Shown: positions 33,929-45,319, counted from the first letter of the stretch. The stretch is DNA of 64,000 nucleotides from Sciurus carolinensis (GCF_902686445.1 NC_062216.1:11057084-11121083), one strand, 5' to 3'. Notes: generated by a model from the sequence alone, not told the origin. Numbers and translations are program-made.

Positions 33929-36084
33929 CCTGGTTTGGTCGTGTCCAGTGGCCTATGAGCTCAGGAGAAGCTCCGAAGTGTATTGCAGTCTCACAGGTTG
34001 GGAGCCAGCAGCACGGTTTCAGTTCATTGTGCCCAGGACACCACAGTGAGTGGTGTGTGGGTTTGGGGACAGTACCCTGTTCCAAGAGGCCATCAGTTGC
34101 ATGATCTAGGCGCTCAGTCATTTTTATTCCCAGGTCGCTTTGCCACCCACAAGGTTTCAGGAAACAGGCAACGTCAGTTTTAGTGGCCTAAGATGTCTCT
34201 GTCGCATGGTCCACATATTCATAGTTGGATTACTGATTTTCCAGCTTCCCGGTCTGAGCTTAGCTTCTGTTGATTTCCACTCCACCCGACACCCACTCTC
34301 TGAAGTTGCCAATGGTTACCTCCATCTTGGCCTCTCTCCACTCCTCCACTGTCCCCTAAGGGAGGAGGATTAACATCATCAGATAAATACCCTCTCTCAG
34401 AAGTCACAAGGCCAATCAAACTCTTTAGATAATGCTTGGTGAAGGCCTTGAGAGTTTCAGAGCCTCCCAAACCTGGCACTGCCTCTTTGGACCTTGCACT
34501 GTCTCCTGACGAAGGAGTAGGACAGTCCTTAGAGATCAGAATGAAGGATGGAAACCTCCTGCTTTGAGCAGAAGCACAAACAGTGAGGCCATTTCTCCAC
34601 ATGGTTCCCAAAGAATCATTTCATGTTGCGTGGGAATCCTCTGTGATAAGAATAGACCCTGGAAGGAGGAAAATGAATGAGAGTAGCAAGGAAATTTGGA
34701 GACACACTAAAGACCTGTGACCTTACCACACTGCCTTATTTCCAGCACCCATCCTCGGATAGATTTTACTAACACTCCACACCCAGGAGCAGGAGCTGGT
34801 CAACAGGAGACTCGGGGTGGGAGGACAAAACACAAGAGGGATGCAAAGACTAAGCATTCTTATTAAGTAAGGACATTTCATCCGTGGCTATAGGTGAGAC
34901 TTATGTGTAATTTTCCTTTCTACAATTGTGCAGTTTTGACATAGAACTAGCCTTAAAAATTGCTCTGAAAATTAGTTGGGTAGATGATCATCTTCTTCTT
35001 GTCTGTAACGGTTTAATAAGGGATGGATTATTTATCTGCTCCTTGAAGGTTTGAAAAAACATAAAACCATCTGGACTGGATGTCTGTGGGTGGATGGGTG
35101 TGGGGGGACTTTGAGTGCTGATTGAATTTTTAAAATGGTTGCGATTACTCATGTTTTCCTATCCATCGCAGAGTCAATTTTAGAAACTAATGTATTTAAA
35201 AAAATCCACTCCATCTGATCTTTAAAATTTCTTGGTATAAATTTATTCTCAGTATCTGTCACTATGATCTCTCTCATTGCTGATATGTTCTTTGGGTGTT
35301 TTTTTTTTTTTAATCACTGACTTTGGTTTAGGTGACTGTCCTGCAAGATGGATCTCTTCTGGATTTCTAACTGTGGGTCCCAAGCTGGGTCTACACCTGT
35401 CACCACCAGGTGCGTGGGATGAATGTCACCACACTGTTTGAAGACGTGATTCAAGAACAGCCCTCACTGGGAAGACCGACAGAGGCCAAGGTTAAGCACG
35501 AGGGGAAGCCCGAGCCCTCACCTCATCCTTCCACGATCCACTGAGCCCTGCAGGGGGAGTTCTCGCTGGGCCACAGGGAGCGTCTTCCTCTCCTGTCTTC
35601 TCCCACTGAGTGAGGGTGGGAAAGAGGCTTTAGGGTGAAGTAGGTGAGATGCTGGGTGCTGGTCTGTCTGGATCTGTGGTTCAGCTCTGTCGGCAAGGTG
35701 AGCTACTTGGCACCTGGGGATGTCATTTTTGACCTGCCACATGGGGGAACATGTGTCGCTATTTTCCTGGGAGGTCAAGTTCATGTGTAGAACAAGGGGA
35801 AAGACCTCTCTGGTTTCAACTAGCTCATTTCCAGACAGTTTGGGGCGGGGGAAGTCAGGTCACTTTGCCTGCCGATGGCTCTGCTGCTGCTGGCCGTGCC
35901 TTACAGTCTCCCACCTGCATCTAGACGTGCGTCGCTGTTCCTGGCTCCTGGGTTAGGTTTCTAATACATACTTCAAGGTCATGTTCGGCATCACACCAGC
36001 TATGATTACTCTCTCTTTTTTGATGGTTTGTCCTGATTGTTTTGTAGTATCACTCTTTATCACTATTAATGTGAGAGGACTTTT
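33929..36084. other. Unassigned DNA
   Basis: No repeat family or gene recognised. Overlapping minus and plus frames at 34140-34611 and 35518-35956 lack motifs and splice-site pairs. A T run near 35300 is the only low-complexity feature. Confidence 0.35.
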
Positions 36085-36445
36085 AAGAAATAAAAAAATA
36101 GTTCAACAGTTTTGAATTTATAGAAAAACTATGACGATAATACAAAGAGTTCCCTTATACGTGTATCCTACATGCAGCTTCCTCTACTAAGTACAGCTTA
36201 TGTGTTGCCGATTTATTATTAACCACAGACCATATTCCATATTTATTCAGATTTCCTTAGTTTTTGCCTTTTTCAGTTCCAGGGTCCCAGCCAGGATGCT
36301 GCATTACATTTAATTATCACATGTTTTTAGGCTCCGCTTACTTTGGCAGTTTCTAGCATTTTCTTTGTTTTTGATGAGTTGGACAGTTTTGAGGAGCATG
36401 CGTCGGGGATTTTGTAGAAAGAAGTGTAACTAGAATTGGTCTGGG

Positions 36446-36476
<31 letters not shown>

Positions 36477-37480
36477 TCCCATGACTAGATTACAGTTGCA
36501 GGTTTGAGGAGAAAGATGTAGAGTGTCACCCTCATCAGATCCTATTAAGAGTGCACGCTCTCAGCTGCAGTAGAGGTAAAGTTATCCATCTCTAGAAAGC
36601 CGAGTCGTATTTGCAGGTCTCTCTACTATGAGGCTGCTCTATTTCTTCCCCTTTTCACACCATGCTCTTTGAAAGGATGTCACCACGTGCCACCCCCATT
36701 AAAGGAGCAACGAGTCATGTCCCGTCCCCTCCGTGGTGTGGAATTGACATAAATTATTTGCAATACTGCACAGGAGAGTCCTCTGATCTCCCATTTATCT
36801 ATGCAGTTATTCAACGTATTTATATCATTTATATGGAGCTTGGATACTTATATTGTAATCTGATTCTAATTTATTTATGTTGTTGTTGGTATTTGTTTCG
36901 ACTCTGGCCTTTGGGGAGCCCTCTCGTTGGCTCCTGTGTTCCTCCGAGATCGCCCCAGTGATGTAAATTTTTTTTTGTTTTTCTCGAACACTTCCTTACT
37001 TTCAGGCACTAAAAAGTGCTCCAGACTCACCTCATATAGTTCTCGCCCTGGTCCTAAAAGCAACCATTTCTCCAAGGAGCCCAGTTCCTCTTAATGAACA
37101 ACAGTATTAGAGCCCAAAACCCAGTTGTCTCTATTTCCAGACCCTCTCAGTTGACAGAACAAGGAAGCGCATGTGCCTTTACCTGGCAGCTGTCCGCACA
37201 CAGGGCAAGGATTTCTGTGTGTACCCACCTCTGTGAAACTGGGCTACACTGACGCCGCTGACCTCGACCCCTGTTGCACGGACCATTGTACCTCCTTTTG
37301 CTTGCCTGTATGTAACCTTGCACTCCAGCAGAGAGACAACCTGGATCCTGCTATCTGCCACCCATTTATTTAATTATTGATTCCAGTCTACATGCACCTA
37401 TAGTAGTATTAGAATTCAAAACCCAAACCCCTGTGGGAAACGACCCTATCAAGTGAGGTGCGTGTTGTGGACAGTTTCTT
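36085..37480 (-). mobile_element. Old L1 (L1ME-like) 3'UTR, antisense
   Basis: Plus strand reads antisense old L1 3'UTR: AGTTTTGAATTTATAGAAAA, CAAAGAGTTCCCTTATACG, CATTACATTTAATTATCACA, TGACTAGATTACAGTTGCAG, GATGTCACCACGTGCC, TCTCGTTGGCTCCTGTGTTC, GTGCTCCAGACTCACCTCAT and TCCAAGGAGCCCAGTTCC in order. A (TTTG)n-type run at 36445-36477 interrupts it. No coding frame. Confidence 0.7.
36445..36477. repeat. (TTTG)n simple repeat
   Basis: TTTTTTTGTTTGTTTG followed by TTTTG units, inside the antisense L1 3'UTR. Confidence 0.9.
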
Positions 37481-37621
37481 TGCCTTTAATTGTAAGACTC
37501 CAGTCATTTCTAGCTAGGGCAGCAGCTTTTCCCTGTTGCTGGGGTTTTTTCATACATTTGTAATATAACTTGATAGTTTTGTCACGTTCTGCAGCCTTTC
37601 CTTCCTATCAAGGTTTTAAGA

Positions 37622-37991
37622 TCACTTTTATTGAACCATAATTATGTATAATGAACTGCATTGATTGAAAATAGAATCTGTTGAACTCTGACTAATGCAG
37701 AAAATGGTTGGAATGCCCTGGAACCACTGCCATCGCCAAGTCCTCAATAATCACATCGCCCTCATCACCCTCAAATGCTTCCTCAGGTCCTTTCCCACAT
37801 ACCCTGTCTCCACCCCTGCCTATGACTGATATGCTTTTGGTTACATAACTAAGATTAATTTTTTGAATAATTTTGAGAATTATCCATGGTTTGGTGTGCA
37901 TCAATAATTTGTTCCTAAAAAAAAAAAAAAAAAAAAAAAGCAGTATCCCATGCTGTGACTACAGCACAACTTGCCCTTTCACCTGTTAGAG
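37622..37991 (-). mobile_element. Old L1 (L1M), antisense, part before MLT2
   Basis: Plus strand: TTTTATTGAACCATAATTAT, TGACTGATATGCTTTTGG, TTGAGAATTATCCATGGTTT, TGTGCATCAATAATTTGTTC, CAGTATCCCATGCTGTGACT, then TTTCACCTGTTAGAG. The same L1 text resumes after the MLT2 LTR at 38531, so the LTR split this element. A pure A23 run sits at 37917-37939. Confidence 0.75.
37917..37939. repeat. Pure A23 homopolymer
   Basis: Twenty-three consecutive A residues on the plus strand within the antisense L1. Read with the L1 orientation it would be a T run, so it is not that element's tail. Confidence 0.97.
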
Positions 37992-38530
37992 TGTATAGTC
38001 AGGGTTCTCTGGAGGAACAGAACCAACAGGAAGTATGATTATAAAAGGGGATTTATTAGGTTGACTTACACGACCAGAAGCTGGGTATTCCACAATAGCT
38101 GTCTGCAGCTGGAGAGCTGGAAGAGCCAGCAGCTGCACAGTCCAAGAGGAAGAAGCCCCAGAACAAGAGGAGTCAACAGTGCTACCCTAGTCCTAAACCA
38201 AGGCTTCTGGAAACTACCTGGAGAATCACTGGCAGAGTCCGCTTTGGAAGCGTCAAGAAGTGAGAATCTGACATCCTCAGACGATTGAAGCAGCAACCAA
38301 GAATCCATTCAAGAAGAGCTGAGCTTGCATCTGCATCTGCTTCCTTGTTAAGCCAGTTTTTATTCCATCCTGTGGGCACTGCCACCCATGCTTAGGGAGG
38401 GTCTCCACTTCAGTTCACTATCCCACATGCCAATCATTCTTAGACACGCCCTCATGGACACACCCAGAGGTCTCTTGATCTTTGGTATCTCTTAATCCAA
38501 TCAAGTTTACAATTCAAATTATTCATTACA
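37992..38530 (-). mobile_element. MLT2-type (ERVL) solo LTR, minus strand
   Basis: Plus strand begins TGTATAGTCAGGGTTCTCTG and GAGGAACAGAACCAACAGG and ends TTACAATTCAAATTATTCATTACA split over positions to 38530. On the minus strand these are the 3' and 5' ends of an MLT2 LTR, 539 bp. CAATCAAGTTTAC near the end and CTTAGACACGCCC are further matches. The flanking 5-mers TAGAG (37987-37991) and GAGAG (38531-38535) agree at 4 of 5, fitting the 5-bp ERVL target duplication. No internal region: a solo LTR. The 100-codon frames inside are not genes. Confidence 0.85.
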
Positions 38531-38770
38531 GAGAGTATTTGACTTATTTCAATGTTTTAGTCATTATGAATGAATAAAAGTGCTATGAACTTATGTGTAA
38601 GCACCTGTGTGGGTGTGGCATTTCTTTTCTCTTGGGAAATAACTTGGAGTTGAAGATTAGGGTCATACGGTAGGTGTAGATTTTACTTTAAGAAAACACC
38701 TAACACTGTTTTTAATTCCCACCAGCAGTATATAAGAGCTTCACATCTCCTTTACCTTTGACCTTCTTGT
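38531..38770 (-). mobile_element. Old L1 (L1M), antisense, part after MLT2
   Basis: Continuation of the split L1: TTAGTCATTATGAATGAATA, GTGCTATGAACTTATGTGTA, TTTCTTTTCTCTTGGGAAAT, AGGGTCATACGGTAGGTG and TTCCCACCAGCAGTATATAA. These follow the antisense order of an L1 ORF2 end. Confidence 0.78.
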
Positions 38771-38837
38771 GTCCCTCTTAAAAGAACCTTGTGATTTCAT
38801 TGGGTCACCTAGAGAAACTCACCATCTTAAAATCAAC

Positions 38838-39020
38838 AGCAGAACAGCTTTATTGATGTATATCTGATATAAATAAACAGCACGTTTAATGTTTACAATT
38901 TGATAAATTCAGACATGTGCATATACCCCTGAAGTCATCACCTCAATCAAGATAATAGCTATCCATCATCTCTTAAAGTTCCCTGAAGTCCCTTTGTCTT
39001 TGAGATCTTTTACTTACATC
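38838..39020 (-). mobile_element. Old L1 3'UTR fragment, antisense
   Basis: AGCTTTATTGATGTATATCT, GATATAAATAAACAGCACG and AATTTGATAAATTCAGACAT match the antisense start of an L1M 3'UTR. It is separate from the L1 at 38531-38770, because the 3'UTR would lie on the other side. Confidence 0.65.
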
Positions 39021-40737
39021 TTCAAAGTCCCTTTTGCCACATAAAGTCACTTTCACAGATTCCAGAGATTAGAATGTGGACGTCTTTGGGGAATTGTTAT
39101 CCAGTTTATCACAGACCCTGACTCCTCAATCAGAGCAGTCTCAATGAGCAAGTGGCCATATTTCACCTTCCACACCAGTATTTCTAAGGAACAGCTTGGG
39201 GATTGGTGGGGCGGAGTACAGTGAGCATCCTGGAATACAGTGTACAGCTACGTCAGAAGAGAACCCAAAGGGCAACTGGACAACTGGATCATGTGGTTCC
39301 TTCCCAGTTAACACGAGACCCTTGATTTTACCTAGAGTAAGATAGGAGGAAAGTGGGGGATTTTTGAGCAGAACAATGGCAAGATTTGACACATTTTTAA
39401 CAAGCTTACTCTGGTTTTTGTGCCCAAAGAGGGCAAGAGTGGAAGTAGAAGAATTAGAAAGTTCTCATAACCATCAGGGAAGTAGGAGGACCACTTGGGT
39501 CAACATGGACAGAGTGGTGGAGTGGTCAGTTTCTTTATATTGTTGAGGACAGGGTGAGAGATTGGCTCATGGGTTGAACATCAGAAGTGAAAGAAAGATG
39601 ATTCCAAATTTCTGTTCTTTTGCTTGAGCCATTAGAACAATGCAGTTAAAACCTGTGACATGGAGAAAACTGCCAAAATAGTAGTTTGGAGAGAGAAGAT
39701 AAGACTTTGAATTTTGTACCTGTTAAGGTGAGATGTCTGTAGGGTAAGCTTACAGAGATACTGTGGAAATGACTAGCTGTGAGATGGAATTGGGTGGAGA
39801 AGGCCGGCCCAGGGCATGAATTTTAGCCTTGTCAGCATACAGGTGCTATTTCAGTCACACAACTGGACGAAATCACCAGAACAGTGAGAACATACAGGCA
39901 AAGAGGACCAGACCATGGCTGGATCCCAAGCTTTCCAAGGTTAAGTGGTCAGGGAGAAAAGAAGTCCCCAGAAAGAAGGATGGAGAAGGCATGACTTTCA
40001 TGGTTGGAGGGAAAAGAGAAGAGTGTGTTGTCTTGGAAGACAAACGAAGAAAATGTTTCAAGGGTTCAGGAGTGATTAACCACCAAGTAAGGTTCAGATT
40101 GAAAATCCATCACGGACTGTAGCAACATGAAGGTCACTGGTGACCTTGATAAGAGCGATTTTAATAAAGTTGGGGCAGTGTCTGCAAAAATCGGATCAAA
40201 ATGGTTTTGACAGATAATGGAAAGAAGGGAGTTGGAAATAGAAATCCCTTTCAAGGCGACAGTCTCTGAAGTAGGGAGATTAATAGGGTGACATGCAAAG
40301 GGTGTAGGGAGGTCAAAATAGGGTCATTTTTAAGGTAGAAGACCAAAGACAATGTTTGGAGAAGATCCGGGAGACAGGGATCCAGTAGACAGGGAAGGAT
40401 TCAATACAGAGGAAAAACTAGTAGGGCAGGAGGGAAGTACTGCTGGAGAGAGACCTGGAGGTGAGTCCCAGCTGGCAGCTGGAATTTAGGTCTGCAGGCT
40501 GGTTCTAACCAAGAGCAGAGAGGGAATCCACATATCCACATTTGGCTCGCACCTGTCTCAAAAATAATAATAATAATAATCATACATTAAAGCAGTGATC
40601 ACATGGAATTCAGCACTTTAGTTTAGAAAGCAAGAACCTAGGAACATTGACTTATTTATGACTATTAGGTGTCAGTTAAGAAATAAAAAAGGAAGAGAAA
40701 ACCTACTTGTATGAGATAGGTGTTATCTCCAATTATT
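39021..40737. other. Unassigned DNA with AAT microsatellite
   Basis: No gene recognised. Frames at 39141-39392, 39829-40122 and 39873-40254 lack supporting motifs. An (AAT)n run lies at 40561-40580 after CACCTGTCTC. Confidence 0.35.
40561..40580. repeat. (AAT)n microsatellite
   Basis: Six AAT units after CACCTGTCTC. Confidence 0.95.
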
Positions 40738-40940
40738 CTTTTCTGCCTTTATGCATGAGGAGGCTATGACACAGATAGTCATGTCATTTGCTAAGGTCAC
40801 ATGGTGGTGTGACCAGGGTTTAGAATAAGGATTGTCTGCCTCTAAAGTTCATTCCCTTTCCAGTGAGAGATGAATAAATAATTATAGTATTTGGAAACTG
40901 AAGAAACTTAGAAACAGAAATGGTAAGTAGTTTAGCTAAC
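40738..40940. repeat. Local duplicate copy A, MIR-like core
   Basis: Contains TTGCTAAGGTCACATGGTGG, matching a MIR core on the minus strand. Beyond the MIR, TTATAGTATTTGGAAACTGA and AAGTAGTTTAGCTAA match the segment 43744-43930; the final 67 bases agree at about 53 positions. The shared tail is not obvious MIR, so this is a local duplicate or a shared uncatalogued repeat. Confidence 0.65.
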
Positions 40941-41079
40941 ATTTACGACCGCTATGAATCGTTCTCCAGTTTTTCAAAGAAAGACTAAATTGTTTATTTT
41001 CTCATGATTCCTAAAACACAGAGTAATAGCTTTTGGTTTTCAGTAGGTTTTTTTTTTGTTTGTTTGTTTGTTTTTTGCA

Positions 41080-41520
41080 GTAGTTTTGAGTTTGCAGAAA
41101 AATCAAGCTGAAGGTATGGAGAGTTCCCATATATCCCCTCCATCCCCACACCCCAAAGATTGCCCGATATCAAAATCCTGAACCAGGATGGGGCATTTGC
41201 TGCAACCAGCGAACCCACACATTGCCATCACCCCAAGTCCCTGGTTCACCTGGGCTCCTTCTTGGTGGTGTGCTTTCTGCAGGTGCATTTGGACGGTGCA
41301 TGCTGGCATCCACTCACCATTTAGTATGGTACAGAGTGGTTTCACCGACCTATAGACCCTCTGCATGCTGCCTGTTCATCTCTCCCTCTCCTTCACACGG
41401 TAGTAACCACTGATCTTTTTTATTGCTTCCATAGTTTAGACTTTTTTAGAATGCCATATAGTTGGAATCACATTATGTATGTAGCCTTTCAACTAGGGTC
41501 TTTTACTTAGTAATTAATTA
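41080..41520 (-). mobile_element. Old L1 (L1M) 3'UTR, antisense
   Basis: AGTTTTGAGTTTGCAGAAAA, GTATGGAGAGTTCCCATATA, CTTTTTTAGAATGCCATATA and GTTGGAATCACATTATGTAT match antisense L1M. A (TTTG)n-type run sits just ahead (41049-41078). Confidence 0.7.
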
Positions 41521-41609
41521 GCAATCAGTGCACTTAATTTTCCTCCAGTTTTTTCCATGGCTTCAATTACACCGTTCCTTTTGAGTCCTGTAATGCTGTT
41601 TTATTATCC

Positions 41610-41760
41610 TTGCTAACACTTCTCTCCCCTACTGAAGTGTCTTGAGGGTGGTAACATCTCATTTTTATGATTCCATATTTTCATTCAGTTCTTGGCACAT
41701 ATTAGATAAGCCATTAAAATTAGATGAATGACTTAATAAATGAATGACTTAGTAGATGGA
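41610..41760 (+). repeat. L2 3' end remnant
   Basis: CTCTCCCCTACTGAAGTGTC, TTCAGTTCTTGGCACATAT and a closing run of AATGA/ATGGA units resemble the L2 3' end ('tgagctccttgagggcag ... cctggcacatagtagg ... aatgaatga'). Confidence 0.5.
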
Positions 41761-42023
41761 TGGATGAAGTCACAGCTAGTCAGAGCTAATGGGATTCAAA
41801 GTCAGATTTCTTACTGCTGAATCCAGTTTCCTTAACATAGATAAACCTGACTGGATGGTCTGCAGAAAGGTAAAACCCAGGAAGACTGCAAAAAACAAAA
41901 ACAAAAACATGAGAAAGACCATATTCAGGCTAACTAGTGAATGTATCTTTAGCATGGTATTAGTTTTTCTTGAAGTGATTTCTAATGTAAATTTTTGCGT
42001 GACTTACATTATTGAGTGCTTTA

Positions 42024-42087
42024 GTGTGTATGTGCGTGCATGCATGTGTATGTGTGTGTGTGTGTATGTGTGTGTGTGTGTGTGTGT
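42024..42087. repeat. (TG)n microsatellite, interrupted
   Basis: TGTGTATGTGCGTGCATGCA then TGTGTG runs to 42087. Short open frames through it (42012-42251) are artefacts. Confidence 0.97.
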
Positions 42088-42157
42088 TTAAATTACTATT
42101 TTTTGCTTACTTCTTCCACTGGGAAATTAGAACTTTAATAACAAAAGCTAACTACAC

Positions 42158-42572
42158 ACTATGGTTTGAATGTGTCCCCTCCAAAATTCAGATATTGAAT
42201 TTGATATTCAATATTTCAGATATTGGCCAATGTTGTAATTTTAAGAGATAGGGATTTTAAGAGGTAATTAGTCCATGAGGACTCTTCCCTCTTGAATCAG
42301 ATTAAGAGTCATAAAAGAGACTTCATGTGGTGCTTAGCTTTCTTGTCCTTCTGCCTTCCACTGGGTGAGGACACAGCCTTCCTCCCTTCCAGAGGGCCAG
42401 CAACAAGTTGCCATCTTGGAAGCAGAGAGCAGCCCTCACCAGACTACTGAAGCTGTTGGCAATTTGATCTTGAACTTCCAACCTCTAGAACTGTGAGAAA
42501 ATAAGTTTCTGTTCTGTCTAAGTCAGCCAGTCTCGGTTATTTTGTAAAGAAGCACAAATGGACTAAAATACC
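42158..42572 (+). mobile_element. MaLR-type (MST/THE1-like) LTR
   Basis: Starts TATGGTTTGAATGTGTCCCC. Then AATTCAGATATTGAATTTGA, GTCCATGAGGACTCTTCCCT, TTCTGCCTTCCACTGGGTGA, AGGACACAGCCTTCC and the end AAATGGACTAAAATA appear in order. Solo LTR, no internal region. Confidence 0.78.
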
Positions 42573-42759
42573 AGATTTTCTATTGCTGAAAATATCTTCG
42601 ATAGACAGCTCTCAAATATTGTCTAACATAAATAAGATGTAAAGGATGTAGGGACATTCACACAAGCACCCAGAAATGCAACAAAGCTCTGTGTTTTACA
42701 CATGCGCTCCCTATAAGAACAGGAGCAGACCCTGTGGACGGGAATCTGGTCTGACTTGA

Positions 42760-42840
42760 GATCAATGCGTTGGTGTCACCCAACGTCATACTAGGCACAT
42801 CGTAGTCAGAAAATAAATATTTGTGAGTTAATAAAAAGTG
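42760..42840 (+). repeat. L2 3' end remnant
   Basis: CATACTAGGCACATCGTAGT and CAGAAAATAAATATTTGTGA resemble 'cctggcacatagtaggtgctcaataaatatttgttga'. Confidence 0.5.
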
Positions 42841-42997
42841 GCATCTGTGGACATGGAGACCTTATCTTTGTAAGAGGCACGAGGTGCTGTAGAAACAGCC
42901 CTGGCCTGGGGGGCACCCCGGTACCGGGTGTCTTCTCTACGCCTTCGCCCATTGCAGGCCTGCACCTCACCTGCTCTCTCTTGCTCTTGGCTTTCAG

Positions 42998-43380
42998 ATG
43001 GGTCCCGCCAGTGGGGGCGGTGGTGGAAGGCCAGAGGGAGGGAGGCAGAGAAGGAGACCGGGTACTAAATGTCTCCGGTCCCTCTTGCGGTGTCTCTAGT
43101 GACAGCCGTGTCTCTCAAGCAAAGGCTACAGCTCCCGTCACCCTCCCCTACCCGTCAGCCTTCCAGTCTGAGAGCTGGAGAAGTTGGTTCCCTCCCCAAG
43201 GCACTGCTCTGTTCCTGCGGCTTCCCAACAGCCTGTTCATGACTTTGCAAATAGTCTGTTCATGAAAGCTTTCTCAAATTGCTGAACTCGGACATTTCCA
43301 CCTTTTCTTAAATGGGTCTGGACATATACAGGTTATTAGGGAACAGGTACCTTTATGTAATAAAACCTGCTTGAATGTAT
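42998..43380 (+). other. Candidate 3' terminal exon of an unknown transcript (weak)
   Basis: A long pyrimidine-rich stretch (CTGCTCTCTCTTGCTCTTGG, CTTTCAG) ends in AG at 42996-42997, a strong-looking 3' splice site. An AATAAA lies at 43359-43364. Together they could define the last exon of a plus-strand transcript, probably long non-coding. A 95-codon open frame (42981-43265) overlaps but has no recognisable domain. No matching upstream exon was found in the window, and neither signal is rare by chance. Inference only. Confidence 0.18.
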
Positions 43381-43510
43381 CAAAGATACATGAAGGTAAG
43401 CCACTGGGTACCTTCCAGAGCCTGGGGGCAAAGCGAGCAGAGCCTCTTCTATAAATGGAACTGGAACCGTTACCTCTAGGTCTGAATGGGTCTTTCATAG
43501 CTGCTTCCCT

Positions 43511-43532
43511 CTATATCTCTCTCTCTCTCTCT
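43511..43532. repeat. (CT)n microsatellite
   Basis: TATATCTCTCTCTCTCTCTC run. Confidence 0.9.
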
Positions 43533-43743
43533 TCCCCCCACCACCCTATGACTGGCTTCCCTGGTTTCCCTGGTGGAACATGATCCATCCTCCCTTTCGT
43601 TCATGGGTTTATATGTTCTTAACACAAATGACTGATGAAGGTTCCCAGTGGCTCTTAGGTCTGAAACAATGCTTGGGGTTTTCTCAGACAGGGCCAGCAC
43701 TCCATCCTTGTCCAGTTAGCCATGACCCAGCGATCTGTGCCAT

Positions 43744-43930
43744 GCTGATTTCTGCCTTTGTGGATGAGGAAACTGTGGCACAAATAATCGTATCGTTTGT
43801 TGAGGTCTCTTGGTGGTAGGACTAGCACTTAGTGTAAGAATGTTCTTTCTAATAAATGATGAGCGAATAACTATAGTACTTGGATACTGAAGAAATTGAG
43901 AAATGGAAACACTAAGTAGTTTGGCTAAGT
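43744..43930. repeat. Local duplicate copy B, MIR-like core
   Basis: TTCTGCCTTTGTGGATGAGG, TTGTTGAGGTCTCTTGGTGG and GTACTTGGATACTGAAGAAA pair with copy A at 40738-40940 in the same order and orientation. The MIR-like half and the tail both match, at roughly 79 percent in the tail. Confidence 0.65.
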
Positions 43931-43931
43931 T

Positions 43932-44000
43932 AGTCATATTTGAGATTTGGGAGTAAGGAATCAGAATTCTTGAAATCCTAAATTATTCTGTATTTTTTGT
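43932..44000. repeat. 69-bp segment duplicated at 45381
   Basis: From AGTCATATTTGAGATTTGGG through AATTATTCTG TATTTTTTGT. It matches 45381-45449 at 68 of 69 bases in the same orientation. It directly follows local duplicate B; copy A has no equivalent. Confidence 0.95.
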
Positions 44001-44699
44001 CCCAAGGGTAGGACAGGTTGCTCTCAGTGTGAGGTAAGAAGTCCTCTGAGGAAGGGCAGCTGAGCTGGGCAGGCACTGTCACAGCCGTCTGCCACAAGAG
44101 AGATGAGGAAGATCCACTCTTTGACCTCCTGTGTCACATTCACACATAGCTATGCAGACAAGGCCATGATCAAGTACAGACTTCATGGGGCTGGTGTGGG
44201 ATTAAAGCATGGTGCCTTTTATTTATTCATCAAGAGGGTGACCTTGTAAGGTGAGGCTACATTATACAAGTTATGCTTGCTGAAATATGTATTTTAGAAC
44301 TGGTATTCTTTTGGAGCTCCAGACAATGATAAGGAATGTATCCCTCCACATTCCCTATACGCATGGCCAAAATTAGAACCCGGCTGGGTCCGTGCTAAGA
44401 CCGCTTCGCACGGAATGATGACACCACACCTAAGTTAACTCAAAATGCTCTTCCACATACCCTGGGTGCTTCCTGATGTGGAAACTCAGATTTCCCACAT
44501 TAACTTCACCTCTTACCTCGAAGTGGTTTAGAAATGATAATTTCAGTTTTTAGGAATTGCAGTGGGAGGCACAGCTGGCTCAGGTAAGTGCTGAAGTGCT
44601 GGAGGAGGTGGAGCTGGAGCAGGCGGGGGCCTTTTGATCACACCTAGGCCTGCAGTGGTGAGGGATGGGGGCGGGTGGTGTCAGCTGATGGGACCCTGG

Positions 44700-44980
44700 A
44701 GGCCAGTGCTAAATTCACGTTGTATTTCTACACTCAGCACAGTGACCGACGGTGCCGAGCATCCTTCCACATGCTCCTTAACTATTTGGATATCTTATTC
44801 AGAGAAACATCTACTCAGATCCTTTGCCTGTGTTAAAAATTAGGTTATTTATCTTTTTGTCATTGAGTGGTAAAGGTTTTTAAAAACGTATTCTAGATAG
44901 TAGGCCCTTATCAGATATATGATTTGTACACACTTTCTTCCATTTTGTTGTCTGTTTTTTCACCTCCTTGTGTCAAAAAT
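44700..44980 (-). mobile_element. Old L1 (L1M) 3' part, antisense
   Basis: GTGCTAAATTCACGTTGTAT, AAATTAGGTTATTTATCTTT, TTTGTCATTGAGTGGTAAAG, GTAGGCCCTTATCAGATATA and TTCTTCCATTTTGTTGTCTG match the antisense L1M order. Confidence 0.65.
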
Positions 44981-45319
44981 AAAATGAGACCAAAATTTTT
45001 AAATGCAGAAGTTGATTGTGCATAAAAAAGAACAGTTAAAAATCCAGGAGACCCCAGGCTGAAATGGGGAAGAGACACAGCAGTCGGGGTGCAGCTTGTG
45101 AAGTACAAATGAGAAGGTGCTTTGACCTTTTCCTTGATTGGCCATTATTCAGTAGTGCTCTTTTTAGGTAAAATAGAGCTGTGTGAACTCATTGGCCTGC
45201 AGCCGACTGGCTGTATTTCCCTGAATCATGCTGACAAGGGACATGTGTCTCATTTGTGATTAGAGCTAGTGGTTAGGGGAAATGTTAAGAATGGGTTGCT
45301 CTAGCCTTATCTATTATGA

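Noticed and set aside
44540..44600. Possible tiny exon with TTTTTAG and CTCAGGTAAGTG about 30 bases apart
   Set aside because: The acceptor has almost no pyrimidine tract and the ~30-base segment has no independent support. Such pairs arise often by chance.
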